Part shown: in pieces, positions 16,273 to 24,070 of the stretch
How positions within the stretch are numbered: the stretch's first letter is position 1
How the letters are laid out: the number at the start of each line of letters is the position of its first letter
NCBI RefSeq assembly: GCF_026342735.1
Contig: NZ_JAPEMM010000002.1
Span: 1,426,001-1,490,000, forward strand
DNA: 64,000 nt
Source of the DNA: Streptomyces sp. NBC_00193
GTDB taxonomy: Bacteria > Actinomycetota > Actinomycetes > Streptomycetales > Streptomycetaceae
Reading direction: 5' to 3'
Made by a program: the position numbers and the translations under genes
The notes under the pieces: model-generated
Told to the model about the DNA's origin: nothing
Database searches by the model: none
What the model saw: the letters and a program-made list of their open reading frames with translations, nothing else

Positions 16273-17057
16273 CCTACGGGGAGCAGCTCGGGCCGCTTGG
16301 CCGTGCGGCCGTCCCCGGAGGAGCGTCCGCGCAGCCGCCGCCCGATCCAGGGCCCGGCGAAGCCCACGGCCCACCGCAGCTCCCCGGCGACGCCCCGCAG
16401 GCCTGCCGGAGCGAGGGGCGGCGGGCCGGGCAGCGGGCGGGTCCAGCCGTCGTCGCTGCCGGGCAGCCCCAGGGCGTGCGCGACACCGGCGGCGATCATC
16501 GCGTGGCCGGACGGCGCTGCGTGCAGCCGGTCCGCGCTCCACATCCGCGGGTCGGTGGAGGCCTCGTGGCGGGCGAAGTCCGCGACGGCCACCCCGTGCC
16601 GCTCCGCCGCCCGCCGTATCCGGTCGTTCAGCGCGGTGACGCGCGGGGCCGCCCCCTTGGCGAGCGGGACGAGCTTGGCGATGTCGGGGAAGGTGACGGT
16701 GGCGACGCGGGCACCCTGCGCGGTGAGCGCGGCGAACATCGCCTCCAGGTGCCCGGCGACCTCGTCGGCGTCGAACCGGGGCCGCAGCACGTCGTTGACC
16801 CCGGCGACCACGGTGGCCAGGTCGGGGCGGAGCGCGAGGGCCGGCCCGAGCTGCCCCTCGCGGACCCCTGCCGCCAGGCGGCCCCGGACGGCCAGGTTGG
16901 CGTAGAGGACATCGGGCTCGTGCGCCGCGATCAGCTCGGCGAGCCGGTCGGCGCAGCCGCGCAGCCCGGTGCGGTCGTCCCCGTCGCCCACGCCCTCGCT
17001 CTGGCTGTCGCCGAGAGCCACGTACCGGGTCGGCCGTCGCTGTTCACTGCTCTCCAC
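16260..17057 (-). CDS. SGNH/GDSL-family hydrolase
   Basis: A 265-residue esterase/lipase-fold protein. Block I is VALGDSQSEGVGD (catalytic Ser), block III is VAGVNDVLRP (Asn), and block V is SADRLHAAPSGH (Asp and His). There is no signal peptide, so it acts inside the cell. GTG at 17057 with GAGAGG upstream overlaps the 3' end of the PadR gene by 14 bp, so the two form an operon. Confidence 0.87.
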   Translation of the reverse strand: MESSEQRRPTRYVALGDSQSEGVGDGDDRTGLRGCADRLAELIAAHEPDVLYANLAVRGRLAAGVREGQLGPALALRPDLATVVAGVNDVLRPRFDADEVAGHLEAMFAALTAQGARVATVTFPDIAKLVPLAKGAAPRVTALNDRIRRAAERHGVAVADFARHEASTDPRMWSADRLHAAPSGHAMIAAGVAHALGLPGSDDGWTRPLPGPPPLAPAGLRGVAGELRWAVGFAGPWIGRRLRGRSSGDGRTAKRPELLPVGPAA

Positions 17058-17613
17058 GGGATGCCCGCCTCTCGCTCAGAATGATCGTGGTGCGCTCGTA
17101 CCAGGCCCGGTTGGCCCGCTCGAACTCCAGGCCGCGCAGGCAGGTGAGGTAGGGGCCGATCCGTGTGCCGTGGCGCAGGAACTCCTCCTCCGTGCGCTCG
17201 CCGCGCATCGAACCCAGCAGCTTCTCGAACAGCTCTGCCTTGGCCGTCGCGAAGGCGGTCCGCTCCGCGAGCTGCGCGATGAGCGCCTCCGTGTCGACGT
17301 GCTCGGCCGCCTGGACCTTCACGAGCAGGTCGTCGCGGATGACGCAGGGCTTGGTCTCGGCGGCGGTGAAGCGCTCCAGCTCGGCCAGTCCGGCGTCGGT
17401 GACCTGGAACAGCCGCTTGTTCGGCCGGGTGTCCTGGACCACCTCGCGGCCCGCGATGAAGCCTTCCCGCTCCAGCCTGGCCAGCTCGGTGTAGAGCTGC
17501 TGGGGCAGGGCGTGCCAGAAGTTGGCCACGCCCGTGCCGAACGCCTTGGCCAGCTGGTAGCCGCTCAGCTCCTCGTCGAGCAGCGCCGCCAGTACGGCGT
17601 GGCGCAAAGCCAT
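17044..17613 (-). CDS. PadR-family transcriptional regulator
   Basis: A 189-residue regulator with the PadR winged helix at the N-terminus (MALRHAVLAALLDEELSGYQLAKAF, then a wing with GREVVQDTRPNKRLFQVTDAG) and a C-terminal coiled-coil dimerisation half. ATG at 17613 has GAGGAG 8 nt upstream. It is divergent from the NTF2-like gene across an intergenic region with three matching half-sites, so autoregulation and control of both sides is likely. Confidence 0.9.
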   Translation of the reverse strand: MALRHAVLAALLDEELSGYQLAKAFGTGVANFWHALPQQLYTELARLEREGFIAGREVVQDTRPNKRLFQVTDAGLAELERFTAAETKPCVIRDDLLVKVQAAEHVDTEALIAQLAERTAFATAKAELFEKLLGSMRGERTEEEFLRHGTRIGPYLTCLRGLEFERANRAWYERTTIILSERRASRGEQ

Positions 17614-17669
17614 CGGTCGGTCTCCTCGGGATCGTGCGCGGCAACGTCTTCTCAGGGACGCCGGGCCAT

Positions 17670-17707
17670 GATAGTCAAGAAACTGACTAATCACATCGGT
17701 GACTATC
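17670..17707. promoter_or_regulatory. Operator-like repeats between padR and NTF2-like gene
   Basis: TAGTCA (17672-17677) and TGACTA (17684-17689) form a perfect inverted repeat with a 6-nt spacer. A third site, TGACTATC (17700-17707), is the exact complement of GATAGTCA (17670-17677). The array sits between the divergent starts and just before the ribosome-binding site AAGGAG of the plus-strand gene, a place where a repressor would block transcription both ways. Confidence 0.6.
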
Positions 17708-17718
17708 AAGGAGTCCTC

Positions 17719-18165
17719 ATGAGCAGCGCCACCAGCACGGCCGACCGTTTCCGCGCCGCCGTCGCCGGCCATGACCTCGCCGCGCTGGACGCGCTGTTCA
17801 CCGACGACGTCCGGCTCAACAGCCCGGTGAAGTCGAAGCCGTTCGAGGGCAAGCCGGCGGTACTGGCCCTCTTCCGCGTGCTCCTGCGCACGTTCGAGGG
17901 CTTCCACTACGTCGGCCACTTCGACGGCAGCGTCCAGTCCGCCGGCGTCCCGTTCGGGGCGGAGGGAACGGAGGGACCGGCGACCGTGCTGCCGTTCCGG
18001 ACCACCGTGGGCGAGCGGCAGGTGCACGGCATCGACATGCTGCACCTCACGCCCGAGGGCCTGATCGACGAGATCACCGTGATGCTCCGCCCCCAGACGG
18101 CCGTCGTGGCGGTCGGCGAGGCGGTCCTGGCCGGCCTGCTCACCGACGGCGTGGTGACCGGCTGA
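17719..18165 (+). CDS. NTF2-like/SnoaL-like fold protein
   Basis: A 148-residue cone-shaped NTF2-fold protein: RFRAAVAGHDLAALDALFTDDVRLNSPV at the N-terminus is the canonical first helix and strand. Such proteins are small-molecule isomerases/hydrolases or binding proteins. ATG at 17719 follows AAGGAG by 5 nt. Its neighbour across the shared operator is a PadR repressor, so it is the probable regulated target. Confidence 0.8.
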   Translation: MSSATSTADRFRAAVAGHDLAALDALFTDDVRLNSPVKSKPFEGKPAVLALFRVLLRTFEGFHYVGHFDGSVQSAGVPFGAEGTEGPATVLPFRTTVGERQVHGIDMLHLTPEGLIDEITVMLRPQTAVVAVGEAVLAGLLTDGVVTG

Positions 18166-18223
18166 CCCGGCTGACCGGTCGGCCCGGCCGACCCGGCTGA
18201 TCGGACCTCGGGCGCCAGGCCAG

Positions 18224-18237
18224 TAGACTCGGTGCCC
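18224..18237 (+). promoter_or_regulatory. Candidate -10 element for leaderless thyA mRNA
   Basis: TAGACT at 18224-18229 matches the TAnnnT -10 consensus and lies 8 nt before the GTG at 18238. No ribosome-binding site is visible. A start of transcription at or next to the GTG would give a leaderless message. I see no good -35 match. Confidence 0.45.
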
Positions 18238-19035
18238 GTGGCGGATACCCAGTACGAAGACCTGTTGAAGCTGGTGCTCACCTCCGGGACGGCCAAGGCC
18301 GACCGGACGGGCACCGGCACCCGGAGTGTCTTCGGGCACCAACTGCGTTACGACCTCTCGCAGGGGTTCCCCCTGGTCACCACCAAGAAGGTGCACCTCA
18401 AGTCGATCGTGTACGAGCTGCTGTGGTTCCTGCGCGGCGAGTCCAACGTCGGCTGGCTGCGGGAGCACGGCGTGACGATCTGGGACGAGTGGGCCGACGA
18501 GAACGGCGACCTCGGCCCGGTCTACGGCGCCCAGTGGCGCTCCTGGCCCACCCCGGACGGGCAGCACATCGACCAGATCACCGAGGTCCTGGACACGCTG
18601 CGCCGCGACCCGGACTCCCGCCGGATGATCGTCTCCGCCTGGAACGTCTCCGAGCTGTCCAAGATGGCGCTCGCGCCGTGCCACGCCTTCTTCCAGTTCT
18701 ACGTGGCCGACGGCAAGCTCTCCTGCCAGCTGTACCAGCGCAGCGCGGACCTGTTCCTCGGCGTGCCGTTCAACATCGCCAGCTACGCCCTGCTCACCCA
18801 CATGGTGGCCCAGCAGGCCGGACTGGAGCCGGGCGACTTCATCTGGACCGGCGGCGACTGCCACATCTACGACAACCACGTCGAGCAGGTCACCGAACAG
18901 ATCTCGCGGACCCCGTTCGAGTTCCCCGAGCTGAAGCTGCACCAGGCCGACTCGCTCTTCGACTACACCTACGGCGACGTGAAGGTGGCCGGCTACCAGC
19001 ACCACCCGGCCATCAAGGCTCCGGTCGCGGTATGA
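18238..19035 (+). CDS. thyA: Thymidylate synthase ThyA
   Basis: A 265-residue classical thymidylate synthase that makes dTMP from dUMP and methylene-tetrahydrofolate. It has the catalytic ALAPCHAFFQFYV (C148), QLYQRSADLFLGVPFNIASY and GDCHIYDNH. An earlier GTG at 18232 is possible, but the -10 element suggests the leaderless start at 18238. Its TGA overlaps the ATG of folA by 4 bp, coupling dTMP synthesis to recycling of the dihydrofolate product. Confidence 0.95.
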   Translation: MADTQYEDLLKLVLTSGTAKADRTGTGTRSVFGHQLRYDLSQGFPLVTTKKVHLKSIVYELLWFLRGESNVGWLREHGVTIWDEWADENGDLGPVYGAQWRSWPTPDGQHIDQITEVLDTLRRDPDSRRMIVSAWNVSELSKMALAPCHAFFQFYVADGKLSCQLYQRSADLFLGVPFNIASYALLTHMVAQQAGLEPGDFIWTGGDCHIYDNHVEQVTEQISRTPFEFPELKLHQADSLFDYTYGDVKVAGYQHHPAIKAPVAV

Positions 19036-19589
19036 ACCTCGACACCAAGGGCGGCACGGACGTCGGTACGGACACCGGCATGAGCGTCGGGCTGATCTGG
19101 GCGCAGAGCTCCGACGGCGTCATCGGCGCGGACAACGGGATTCCCTGGCGGCTGCCCGAGGACATGGCCCACTTCAAGGCCACCACCCTCGGGCATCCGG
19201 TGGTGATGGGCCGCAAGACCTGGGATTCGCTGCCGGCGCGGTTCCGTCCGCTGTCGGGACGGCGCAACATCGTGGTGACGCGTGATCCCGCATGGGCCGC
19301 GGAGGGCGCGGAGCGCGCCGGGTCCATCGACGCGGCCCTGGAGCTGGCCGCCGCCGCGCAGCCCGACGCGGCAGCCCCCGCCGCCGCGTGCTGGGTGATC
19401 GGCGGCGGGGAGGTCTACCGTGCCGCGCTGGCCCACGCCGTCATGCTCTCGGTGACCGAGGTGGACACGCAGGTGGTCGGCGACACCCACGCCCCGGAGC
19501 TGGACCCGGCGTGGACCGTCGCCGAGGACGGCGGCTGGCAGTCCTCGGTGACCGGCCTGCGCTACCGCATCCGCACCTACGCCCGCTAG
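19032..19589 (+). CDS. folA: Dihydrofolate reductase
   Basis: A 185-residue dihydrofolate reductase that regenerates tetrahydrofolate after ThyA. It shows SVGLIWAQSSDGVIG, GIPWRLPEDMAHFK (substrate Asp in place), VVMGRKTWDSLP, and CWVIGGGEVY for NADPH binding. The ATG at 19032 overlaps the thyA stop; a later ATG at 19080 would remove a 16-residue Asp/Gly/Thr-rich leader and remains possible. Its TAG stop is the CTAG of a palindrome arm at 19585-19611. Confidence 0.93.
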   Translation: MNLDTKGGTDVGTDTGMSVGLIWAQSSDGVIGADNGIPWRLPEDMAHFKATTLGHPVVMGRKTWDSLPARFRPLSGRRNIVVTRDPAWAAEGAERAGSIDAALELAAAAQPDAAAPAAACWVIGGGEVYRAALAHAVMLSVTEVDTQVVGDTHAPELDPAWTVAEDGGWQSSVTGLRYRIRTYAR

Positions 19590-19634
19590 GCCGTCTCTTC
19601 CGGATCTTGCCGTCCGGTGTCGCGGCGGCAATCC
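19585..19634. repeat. Single left arm of the CTAG palindrome family with a decayed right arm
   Basis: CTAGGCCGTCTCTTCCGGAT and the next six bases (19586-19611) match 25 of 26 positions of the left arm at 9771. The right arm has shrunk to about GGCAATCC near 19627-19634, leaving a weak TTGCCG/CGGCAA stem. The CTAG supplies the folA stop codon. It is the only intact NCTAGN arm here not occupied by an insertion sequence. Confidence 0.6.
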
Positions 19635-19647
19635 CCTTGATCAACGC

Positions 19648-19678
19648 TTGCGTTGAAGTGCACTCCAGCGCCTAGCGT
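19648..19678 (+). promoter_or_regulatory. MerR-type promoter of the aldo/keto reductase gene
   Basis: TTGCGT (19648-19653) and TAGCGT (19673-19678) are separated by 19 bp, longer than normal. The spacer holds a near-perfect dyad, TTGAAGTGCACTCCAG. A 19-20 bp spacer with an internal dyad is the hallmark of promoters untwisted by MerR-family activators. No MerR-family gene lies in the window. Confidence 0.6.
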
Positions 19679-19710
19679 CGGCCGCACGACCTGCGTGAAG
19701 GGGGAAGAAC

Positions 19711-20763
19711 GTGCAGTACACACTGTTCGGAAAGACCGGTCTGCGCGTGAGCGAGCTGAGCCTCGGCGCGATGACCATGGGCGACGACCTCAGCTGGGGC
19801 GCCGACCAGGAGAGCAACGCCCGGATCGTCGACGCGTACGCGGACGCGGGCGGCAACTTCATCGACACGGCGAACATCTACGGCGACGGCAGTTCGGAGC
19901 GGATCCTCGGCAAGCTGCTCGACGGGCGGCGCGACGAGTTCGTACTGGCCACCAAGTACACCTGCGGGACCCGTGACGGCGACGTCAATGCGGCGGGCAA
20001 CCACCGCAAGAACCTGGTGCGTTCGGTGGAGGCCAGCATGGAGCGGCTGCGCACCGACCACCTCGACATCCTCTGGGTGCACGCACGCGACAACTTCACC
20101 CCGGTCGAGGAAGTGATGCGCGCGCTGGACGACCTCGTACGCACCGGCAAGGTGCTGTACGTGGGCGTCTCGGACTGGCCCGCCTGGGAGATCGCTCAGG
20201 CGAACACCCTCGCCGAGCTCCGCGGGTGGTCTGCGTTCGCCGGTTCGCAGCTGCGCTACAACCTGCTGGAGCGGACCCCGGAACGTGAACTCCTGCCCCA
20301 GGCCAGGGCGTTCGACCTCGCCGTGCTGGCCTGGGCACCGCTCGCCGCCGGCAAGCTCACCGGCAAGTACCGCCGGGGCGAGGGAGGACGGCTGGACTCC
20401 TGGGGCGTCAAGGCCTCCCCGGAGGAGGAAGAGATCATCAGCGTGGTCCTGGAGATCGCCGAGCAGGGCGGTTGGACCCCCGCCCAAGTGGCGCTGGCCT
20501 GGCTGCTGGGCCGCCCCGGAAACGTCGTTCCGATCATCGCGGCGACGAAGGAGAGCCAGCTCGTCGACAACCTCGGCTGCCTCGACGTCCGCCTCGACGC
20601 CGATGCGATCGCGCGCCTCGACGAGGTGAGCGCCGTACCGCTCGGCTTCCCGCACGACTTCGTCCGGGAACCGTCCGTGGTCAAGACCATCTACGGCGAC
20701 CGCTGGCACGCGATCGAGGACCGGCGCAGCACCTATCGCCGTACGGCCACCGACGTGCGCTAG
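19711..20763 (+). CDS. Aldo/keto reductase
   Basis: A 350-residue NADPH-dependent oxidoreductase of the TIM-barrel AKR family. The catalytic tetrad region is visible as DAGGNFIDTANIYGDGSSE (Asp and Tyr), VLATKYTCG (Lys) and ILWVHARDN (His), and the cofactor end is VPIIAATKESQLVDNL. GTG at 19711 follows AAGGGGGAAG. Expression is probably controlled from the MerR-type promoter just upstream. Its TAG lies in the CTAG at 20760-20763, shared with the convergent transposase stop. Confidence 0.9.
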   Translation: MQYTLFGKTGLRVSELSLGAMTMGDDLSWGADQESNARIVDAYADAGGNFIDTANIYGDGSSERILGKLLDGRRDEFVLATKYTCGTRDGDVNAAGNHRKNLVRSVEASMERLRTDHLDILWVHARDNFTPVEEVMRALDDLVRTGKVLYVGVSDWPAWEIAQANTLAELRGWSAFAGSQLRYNLLERTPERELLPQARAFDLAVLAWAPLAAGKLTGKYRRGEGGRLDSWGVKASPEEEEIISVVLEIAEQGGWTPAQVALAWLLGRPGNVVPIIAATKESQLVDNLGCLDVRLDADAIARLDEVSAVPLGFPHDFVREPSVVKTIYGDRWHAIEDRRSTYRRTATDVR

Positions 20764-21713
20764 GTGTATTGCCCAGTGAGGTTGGGGACGCGGCTGGCGG
20801 GTGGTTTGCCTGCGAGCGCGGTGTGTCCGCGGTGGTGATTGTAGGTGTGCAGCCACTTGGGGAAGGCATCGCGTCGCTCCTGTTCTGACTGGTAGGGGCG
20901 GGCGTAGGCCCACTCTTCCAGCAGGGTGCGGTTGAGGCGTTCGACCTTGCCGTTCGTCTGGGGTCGGTAGGGCCGGGTTCGCTTGTGGGTGATCCCGGCC
21001 GCTGCCAGCAGGTCCCGCCAGGCATGGGACTTGTAGCAGGAGCCGTTGTCGGTCAGGACCCGCTCGACGGTGATCCCGGCCTGGGCGAAGAAGGCCTGGG
21101 CCCGGGTCCAGAAGGCGGTGGCGGTCTCCTTCTTCTCGTTGGTCAGGATCTCGCTGTAGGCGAGGCGGGAGTGGTCGTCGACGGCGGTGTGGATGTAGCT
21201 GTAGCCCAGGCGGGGCCGCTTCTTGCGGCCGGCCTGGCGGCCGAGGGCTTTGTGGCCGCCGCCGTCGGGGATGTTGCCGAGCTTCTTGATGTCCACGTGG
21301 ACCAGTTCGCCGGGCTTCTCGCGTTCGTAGCGTCGTATGACGCGGCCCGTCGCGCGGTCGAGGTGGGTCAGGCGGGCCAGCTGGTAGCGGGTCAGAACGC
21401 GGTGCACGGTCGACGGCGCCAGGCCGAGCAGGTGCGCTATGCGGGCCGGCCCCCACCGGCGGGCGAGGCGGACCTTGATGATCCGCCGTTCGGTGCGGGT
21501 GGGCGTCCGCTTCGGGCTGTGGTGCGGGCGGGAGGACCGGTCGCTCATGCCCGCCTCGCCGTTCGCACGGTAGCGATCGGCCCACCGCTGGGCAGTTGTG
21601 GGTGAGACCTGGAAGCGGTCGGCGGCCCGGCGCAGCGGCCAGCCGTCCTCGACCACGCAGCGGGCCAGCCGCAGGCGTCCGGTCTCGGTCAGGGGTGCAT
21701 TACGGTGGGGCAT
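20760..21713 (-). CDS. IS481-family transposase (second type)
   Basis: A 317-residue transposase clearly related to that of the two identical copies but diverged, with RPHHSPKRT where they have RPRTTPHRT. It has the helix-turn-helix DRFQVSPTTAQRWADRY, the Asp motifs HVDIKKLG and LTDNGSCYKS, and PQTNGKVERLNRTL. The ATG at 21713 follows AAGG. As in the other elements the frame runs off the end and stops at TAG in the target CTAG, here complement 20760-20762, the same CTAG that stops the aldo/keto reductase. Confidence 0.93.
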   Translation of the reverse strand: MPHRNAPLTETGRLRLARCVVEDGWPLRRAADRFQVSPTTAQRWADRYRANGEAGMSDRSSRPHHSPKRTPTRTERRIIKVRLARRWGPARIAHLLGLAPSTVHRVLTRYQLARLTHLDRATGRVIRRYEREKPGELVHVDIKKLGNIPDGGGHKALGRQAGRKKRPRLGYSYIHTAVDDHSRLAYSEILTNEKKETATAFWTRAQAFFAQAGITVERVLTDNGSCYKSHAWRDLLAAAGITHKRTRPYRPQTNGKVERLNRTLLEEWAYARPYQSEQERRDAFPKWLHTYNHHRGHTALAGKPPASRVPNLTGQYT

Positions 21714-21835
21714 GAGGGCCTTCTGCTGGTTGGTGTAGACGTCGCAATCCACACCGAACCCGGAAGGCCCTCACCCGTTCAAGAACCCTCAGCCGAGACC
21801 TGCATCACCCGTCCACAACCTCCCTGGACAGAACA
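20765..21835 (-). mobile_element. IS481-family insertion sequence, second type (1071 bp)
   Basis: Ends are TGTATTGCCCAGTGAGGTTG on the left and, read inward from the right, TGTTCTGTCCAGGGAGGTTG. The 6-bp duplication GCTAGG lies at 20759-20764 and 21836-21841. It inserted into the left NCTAGN end of the palindrome now at 21836-21901, just at the stop of the aldo/keto reductase gene. The transposase reads toward that gene. Confidence 0.92.
21714..21772 (-). promoter_or_regulatory. Leader hairpin over the transposase ribosome-binding site
   Basis: On the minus strand GAGGGCCTTCCGGGTTCGGT (from 21772) can pair with the segment at 21736-21714 that ends in AGAAGGCCCTC next to the ATG. The AAGG ribosome-binding site is in the stem. 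The sequence differs from that at 8735-8790 but the layout is the same. Confidence 0.55.
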
Positions 21836-21901
21836 GCTAGGCCGTTTCCTTCGGATCACCTCGCCGACCAGATGAAGATGATCCGAAGGAAACGGCCTAG
21901 C
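21836..21901. repeat. CTAG-bounded palindrome with 23-bp arms
   Basis: The arms 21836-21858 and 21879-21901 (GCTAGGCCGTTTCCTTCGGA and on) are perfectly complementary around a 20-nt loop. Compared with 9770-9828, C/T changes in the left arm are matched by G/A changes in the right arm. Before the insertions it linked the stop of the aldo/keto reductase gene to the end of the exporter operon. Both of its NCTAGN ends now hold an IS481 element. Confidence 0.8.
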
Positions 21902-22983
21902 TGTATTGATCACGAGCGTTGTTAACAGGGCCGGGTCTTGATCATGGTGAAGACCTCCGGTGTGGTGGAGGTGTCTAGGCTCCACACCACACACGGAGGT
22001 CTTCGTGTCACACCGTAATGCCCGCCTGACCGTTCACGGCAGGCGGATCCTGGTCGAACGTGTCCTGGCCGGGCGGCCGGTGGCGCATGTCGCTGCCGAG
22101 ATGGGCATATCAAGGCCCACGGCCCACAAGTGGGTCCGCCGCTGGCGGACTGAAGGCCATGCGGGACTCCACGACCGTTCCAGCCGCCCGCGCACGACCC
22201 CGCACCGCACTCGCCCCGCGGTCGAAGCCCGAGTCTGTGAACTGCGCAGGAGCCGAAAGCTCGGGCCGGCCCGGATCGGCCCGATCCTGGGCCTGCCCGC
22301 CTCGACCGTGCACCGGATTTTGACCCGTCACGGCTTGGGCCGCCTGGCCTGGCTGGACCGGCCCACCGGAGAGCCGATCCGCCGCTACGAACGCGCTCGA
22401 CCGGGCGAACTCGTCCACGTCGACATCAAGAAACTCGGCAACATCCCCGACGGCGGCGGATGGCGCGTGGTGGGCCGAGCCGCAGGCGACCGTAACCGCC
22501 AGGCCACTACCGACCAGCGCAGAAGCAGCACGCCGGTGATCGGCTACTCCTACATCCACTCCGCCGTCGACGATCACTCCCGCCTCGCCTACAGCGAAGT
22601 CCTGGCCAACGAGCGCAAGGAGACCGCCACCGGGTTCTGGCAGCGGGCCAACGCCTTCTTCGCCGCCCACGGCATCACCGTCGAGCGCGTCCTGACCGAC
22701 AACGGCGCCTGCTACAAATCCAAGCTCTTCACCCGTACGCTCACCGCGGCCGGTATCGCCCACAAAAGAACCCGGCCCTACCGGCCGCAGACCAACGGCA
22801 AGGTCGAACGCTTCAACCGGACGCTCGCCGAGGAGTGGGCCTACCAACGGCCCTACGCCTCGAACCATGAGCGGACCGAAGCCCTGACAGACTTCCTGCA
22901 CACCTACAACCACCACCGCTGCCACACCGCACTGGGCGGACACCCGCCCATCAGCCGTGTGAACAACGCTGCGGGTCAATACA
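21902..22983 (+). mobile_element. IS481-family insertion sequence, copy 2 (1082 bp)
   Basis: Same sequence, length and orientation as 8688-9769. Left duplication CCTAGC at 21896-21901. The right copy is split: CCTA (22984-22987) is followed by the IS630 element, and the remaining bases TAGC resume at 24173-24176. Removing IS630 with one TA restores a perfect CCTAGC. It therefore inserted before IS630, and into the right end of the 21836-21901 palindrome. Confidence 0.93.
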
Positions 22984-22988
22984 CCTAG
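22005..22988 (+). CDS. IS481-family transposase (copy 2)
   Basis: Identical 327-residue product to that at 8791-9774, with the same leader hairpin (21949-22004) and GTG start. The stop TAG (22986-22988) uses TA of the target duplication and the first G of the IS630 element, so the reading frame survived the later insertion unchanged. The CTAG at 22985-22988 also contains the stop of the convergent IS630 transposase. Confidence 0.93.
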   Translation: MSHRNARLTVHGRRILVERVLAGRPVAHVAAEMGISRPTAHKWVRRWRTEGHAGLHDRSSRPRTTPHRTRPAVEARVCELRRSRKLGPARIGPILGLPASTVHRILTRHGLGRLAWLDRPTGEPIRRYERARPGELVHVDIKKLGNIPDGGGWRVVGRAAGDRNRQATTDQRRSSTPVIGYSYIHSAVDDHSRLAYSEVLANERKETATGFWQRANAFFAAHGITVERVLTDNGACYKSKLFTRTLTAAGIAHKRTRPYRPQTNGKVERFNRTLAEEWAYQRPYASNHERTEALTDFLHTYNHHRCHTALGGHPPISRVNNAAGQYT

Positions 22989-24070
22989 TGATCTGGTTTG
23001 GAGATCCTGTCGCAGTAGCGGCAGATTCGGTCGAGGATCTGGTCGGCGGTCTTGGTCCACTTGAAGGGCCTGGCCTCGTCGTTCCAGACCTCGATCCAGC
23101 CCTCGAGTGCGGTCTTGAGGTCGTCGAGTGAGCAGAACACGCCGCGTTCGAGGCAGCGTCGTTCCAGTTCGGCGAACCACCGCTCGACCTGGTTGATCCA
23201 CGACGAATACGTCGGCGTGAAGTGCAGCTGGAACCGGGGATGCGCCAGCAGCCACTGGTGCACCACCGGTGCCTTGTGGGCGGAAAGGTTGTCGCAGATG
23301 ACGTGGACCGCCAGGCACGGATCGGTCTGGCGGTCGATCTCGTCGAGGAAATCACGGAAGTCCACGGCCCGGTGCCGCGCGGACAGTTTCGTGATCACCT
23401 TGCCGGTGGCGGTGTTCAGGGCGGCGAACAGGTCGACGGTGCCGTGGCGGACGTAGTCGAAGGTCCGCCGTTCGGGGACTCCGGGTACCATCGGCAGCAC
23501 CGGCGCGGTCCGCTCCAGGGCCTGGATCTGGGGTTTCTCGTCCACCGCGAACACCGCCGCGTTGGCCGGCGGGGCGAGGTAGAGGCCGACGACATCACGG
23601 ATCTTGTCGATCAGCAGAGGGTCCGGGGAGATCTTGAAGGTCTCGGTCCGCCACGGCTGCAAGCCGAAGGCGTGCCAGATCCGCAGCACACTCGCGGGCG
23701 AGATCCCCACGACCTTGGCGAGCTCCCGCTTCGACCAGTGCGTCCCGCCCGCGGGTGTCTGCTCGAGGGTGCGGACCACCACCTCTTCCACCTGGGCGTC
23801 GGTGATGGTCCGCGGCACCCCGGGCCGCGGCTCGTCGGACAGGCCGTCCAGTCGGTCCCGCAGGAACCGCGTCCGCCATCTGGCCACCGTTTTGCGCTCT
23901 GTGTTCAGCCGTGCGGCCACCACGGTGTTGTTCCACCCTCGCGCGCACGCCAGCACGATCTGCGCGCGCTGGGCCAGGCCCTGCGCCGTCGAACGCCGCC
24001 TGGCCCAGCTCTCCAACGTCAGCCGCTCGTCCTCCGACAGCACCACGGGTGGCAGCCTGGTATCGCCCAT
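22985..24070 (-). CDS. IS630-family transposase
   Basis: A 361-residue transposase. The N-terminal half has two helix-turn-helix segments (NNTVVAARLNTERKTVARW and SKRELAKVVGISPASVLRIW). The DDE core reads FAVDEKPQIQ (first Asp), VHVICDNLSAHKAP (second Asp) and TPTYSSWINQVERWF (Glu), typical of IS630/Tc1-mariner relatives. The ATG at 24070 is the likely start although the frame is open to 24154. It ends with TAG formed by the TA duplication and the flanking base, outside the element proper. Confidence 0.92.
   Translation of the reverse strand: MGDTRLPPVVLSEDERLTLESWARRRSTAQGLAQRAQIVLACARGWNNTVVAARLNTERKTVARWRTRFLRDRLDGLSDEPRPGVPRTITDAQVEEVVVRTLEQTPAGGTHWSKRELAKVVGISPASVLRIWHAFGLQPWRTETFKISPDPLLIDKIRDVVGLYLAPPANAAVFAVDEKPQIQALERTAPVLPMVPGVPERRTFDYVRHGTVDLFAALNTATGKVITKLSARHRAVDFRDFLDEIDRQTDPCLAVHVICDNLSAHKAPVVHQWLLAHPRFQLHFTPTYSSWINQVERWFAELERRCLERGVFCSLDDLKTALEGWIEVWNDEARPFKWTKTADQILDRICRYCDRISKPDH

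Noticed and set aside
16231..16280. rho-independent terminator with T-run
   Set aside because: Strong hairpin is present but there is no T-run; kept only as a hairpin terminator.
18166..18231. Terminator hairpin GGTCGGCC/GGCCGACC
   Set aside because: Loop of one base makes the stem implausible as drawn.
8688..22983. Composite transposon carrying thyA-folA
   Set aside because: Each IS copy has its own different duplication, so the two inserted separately.
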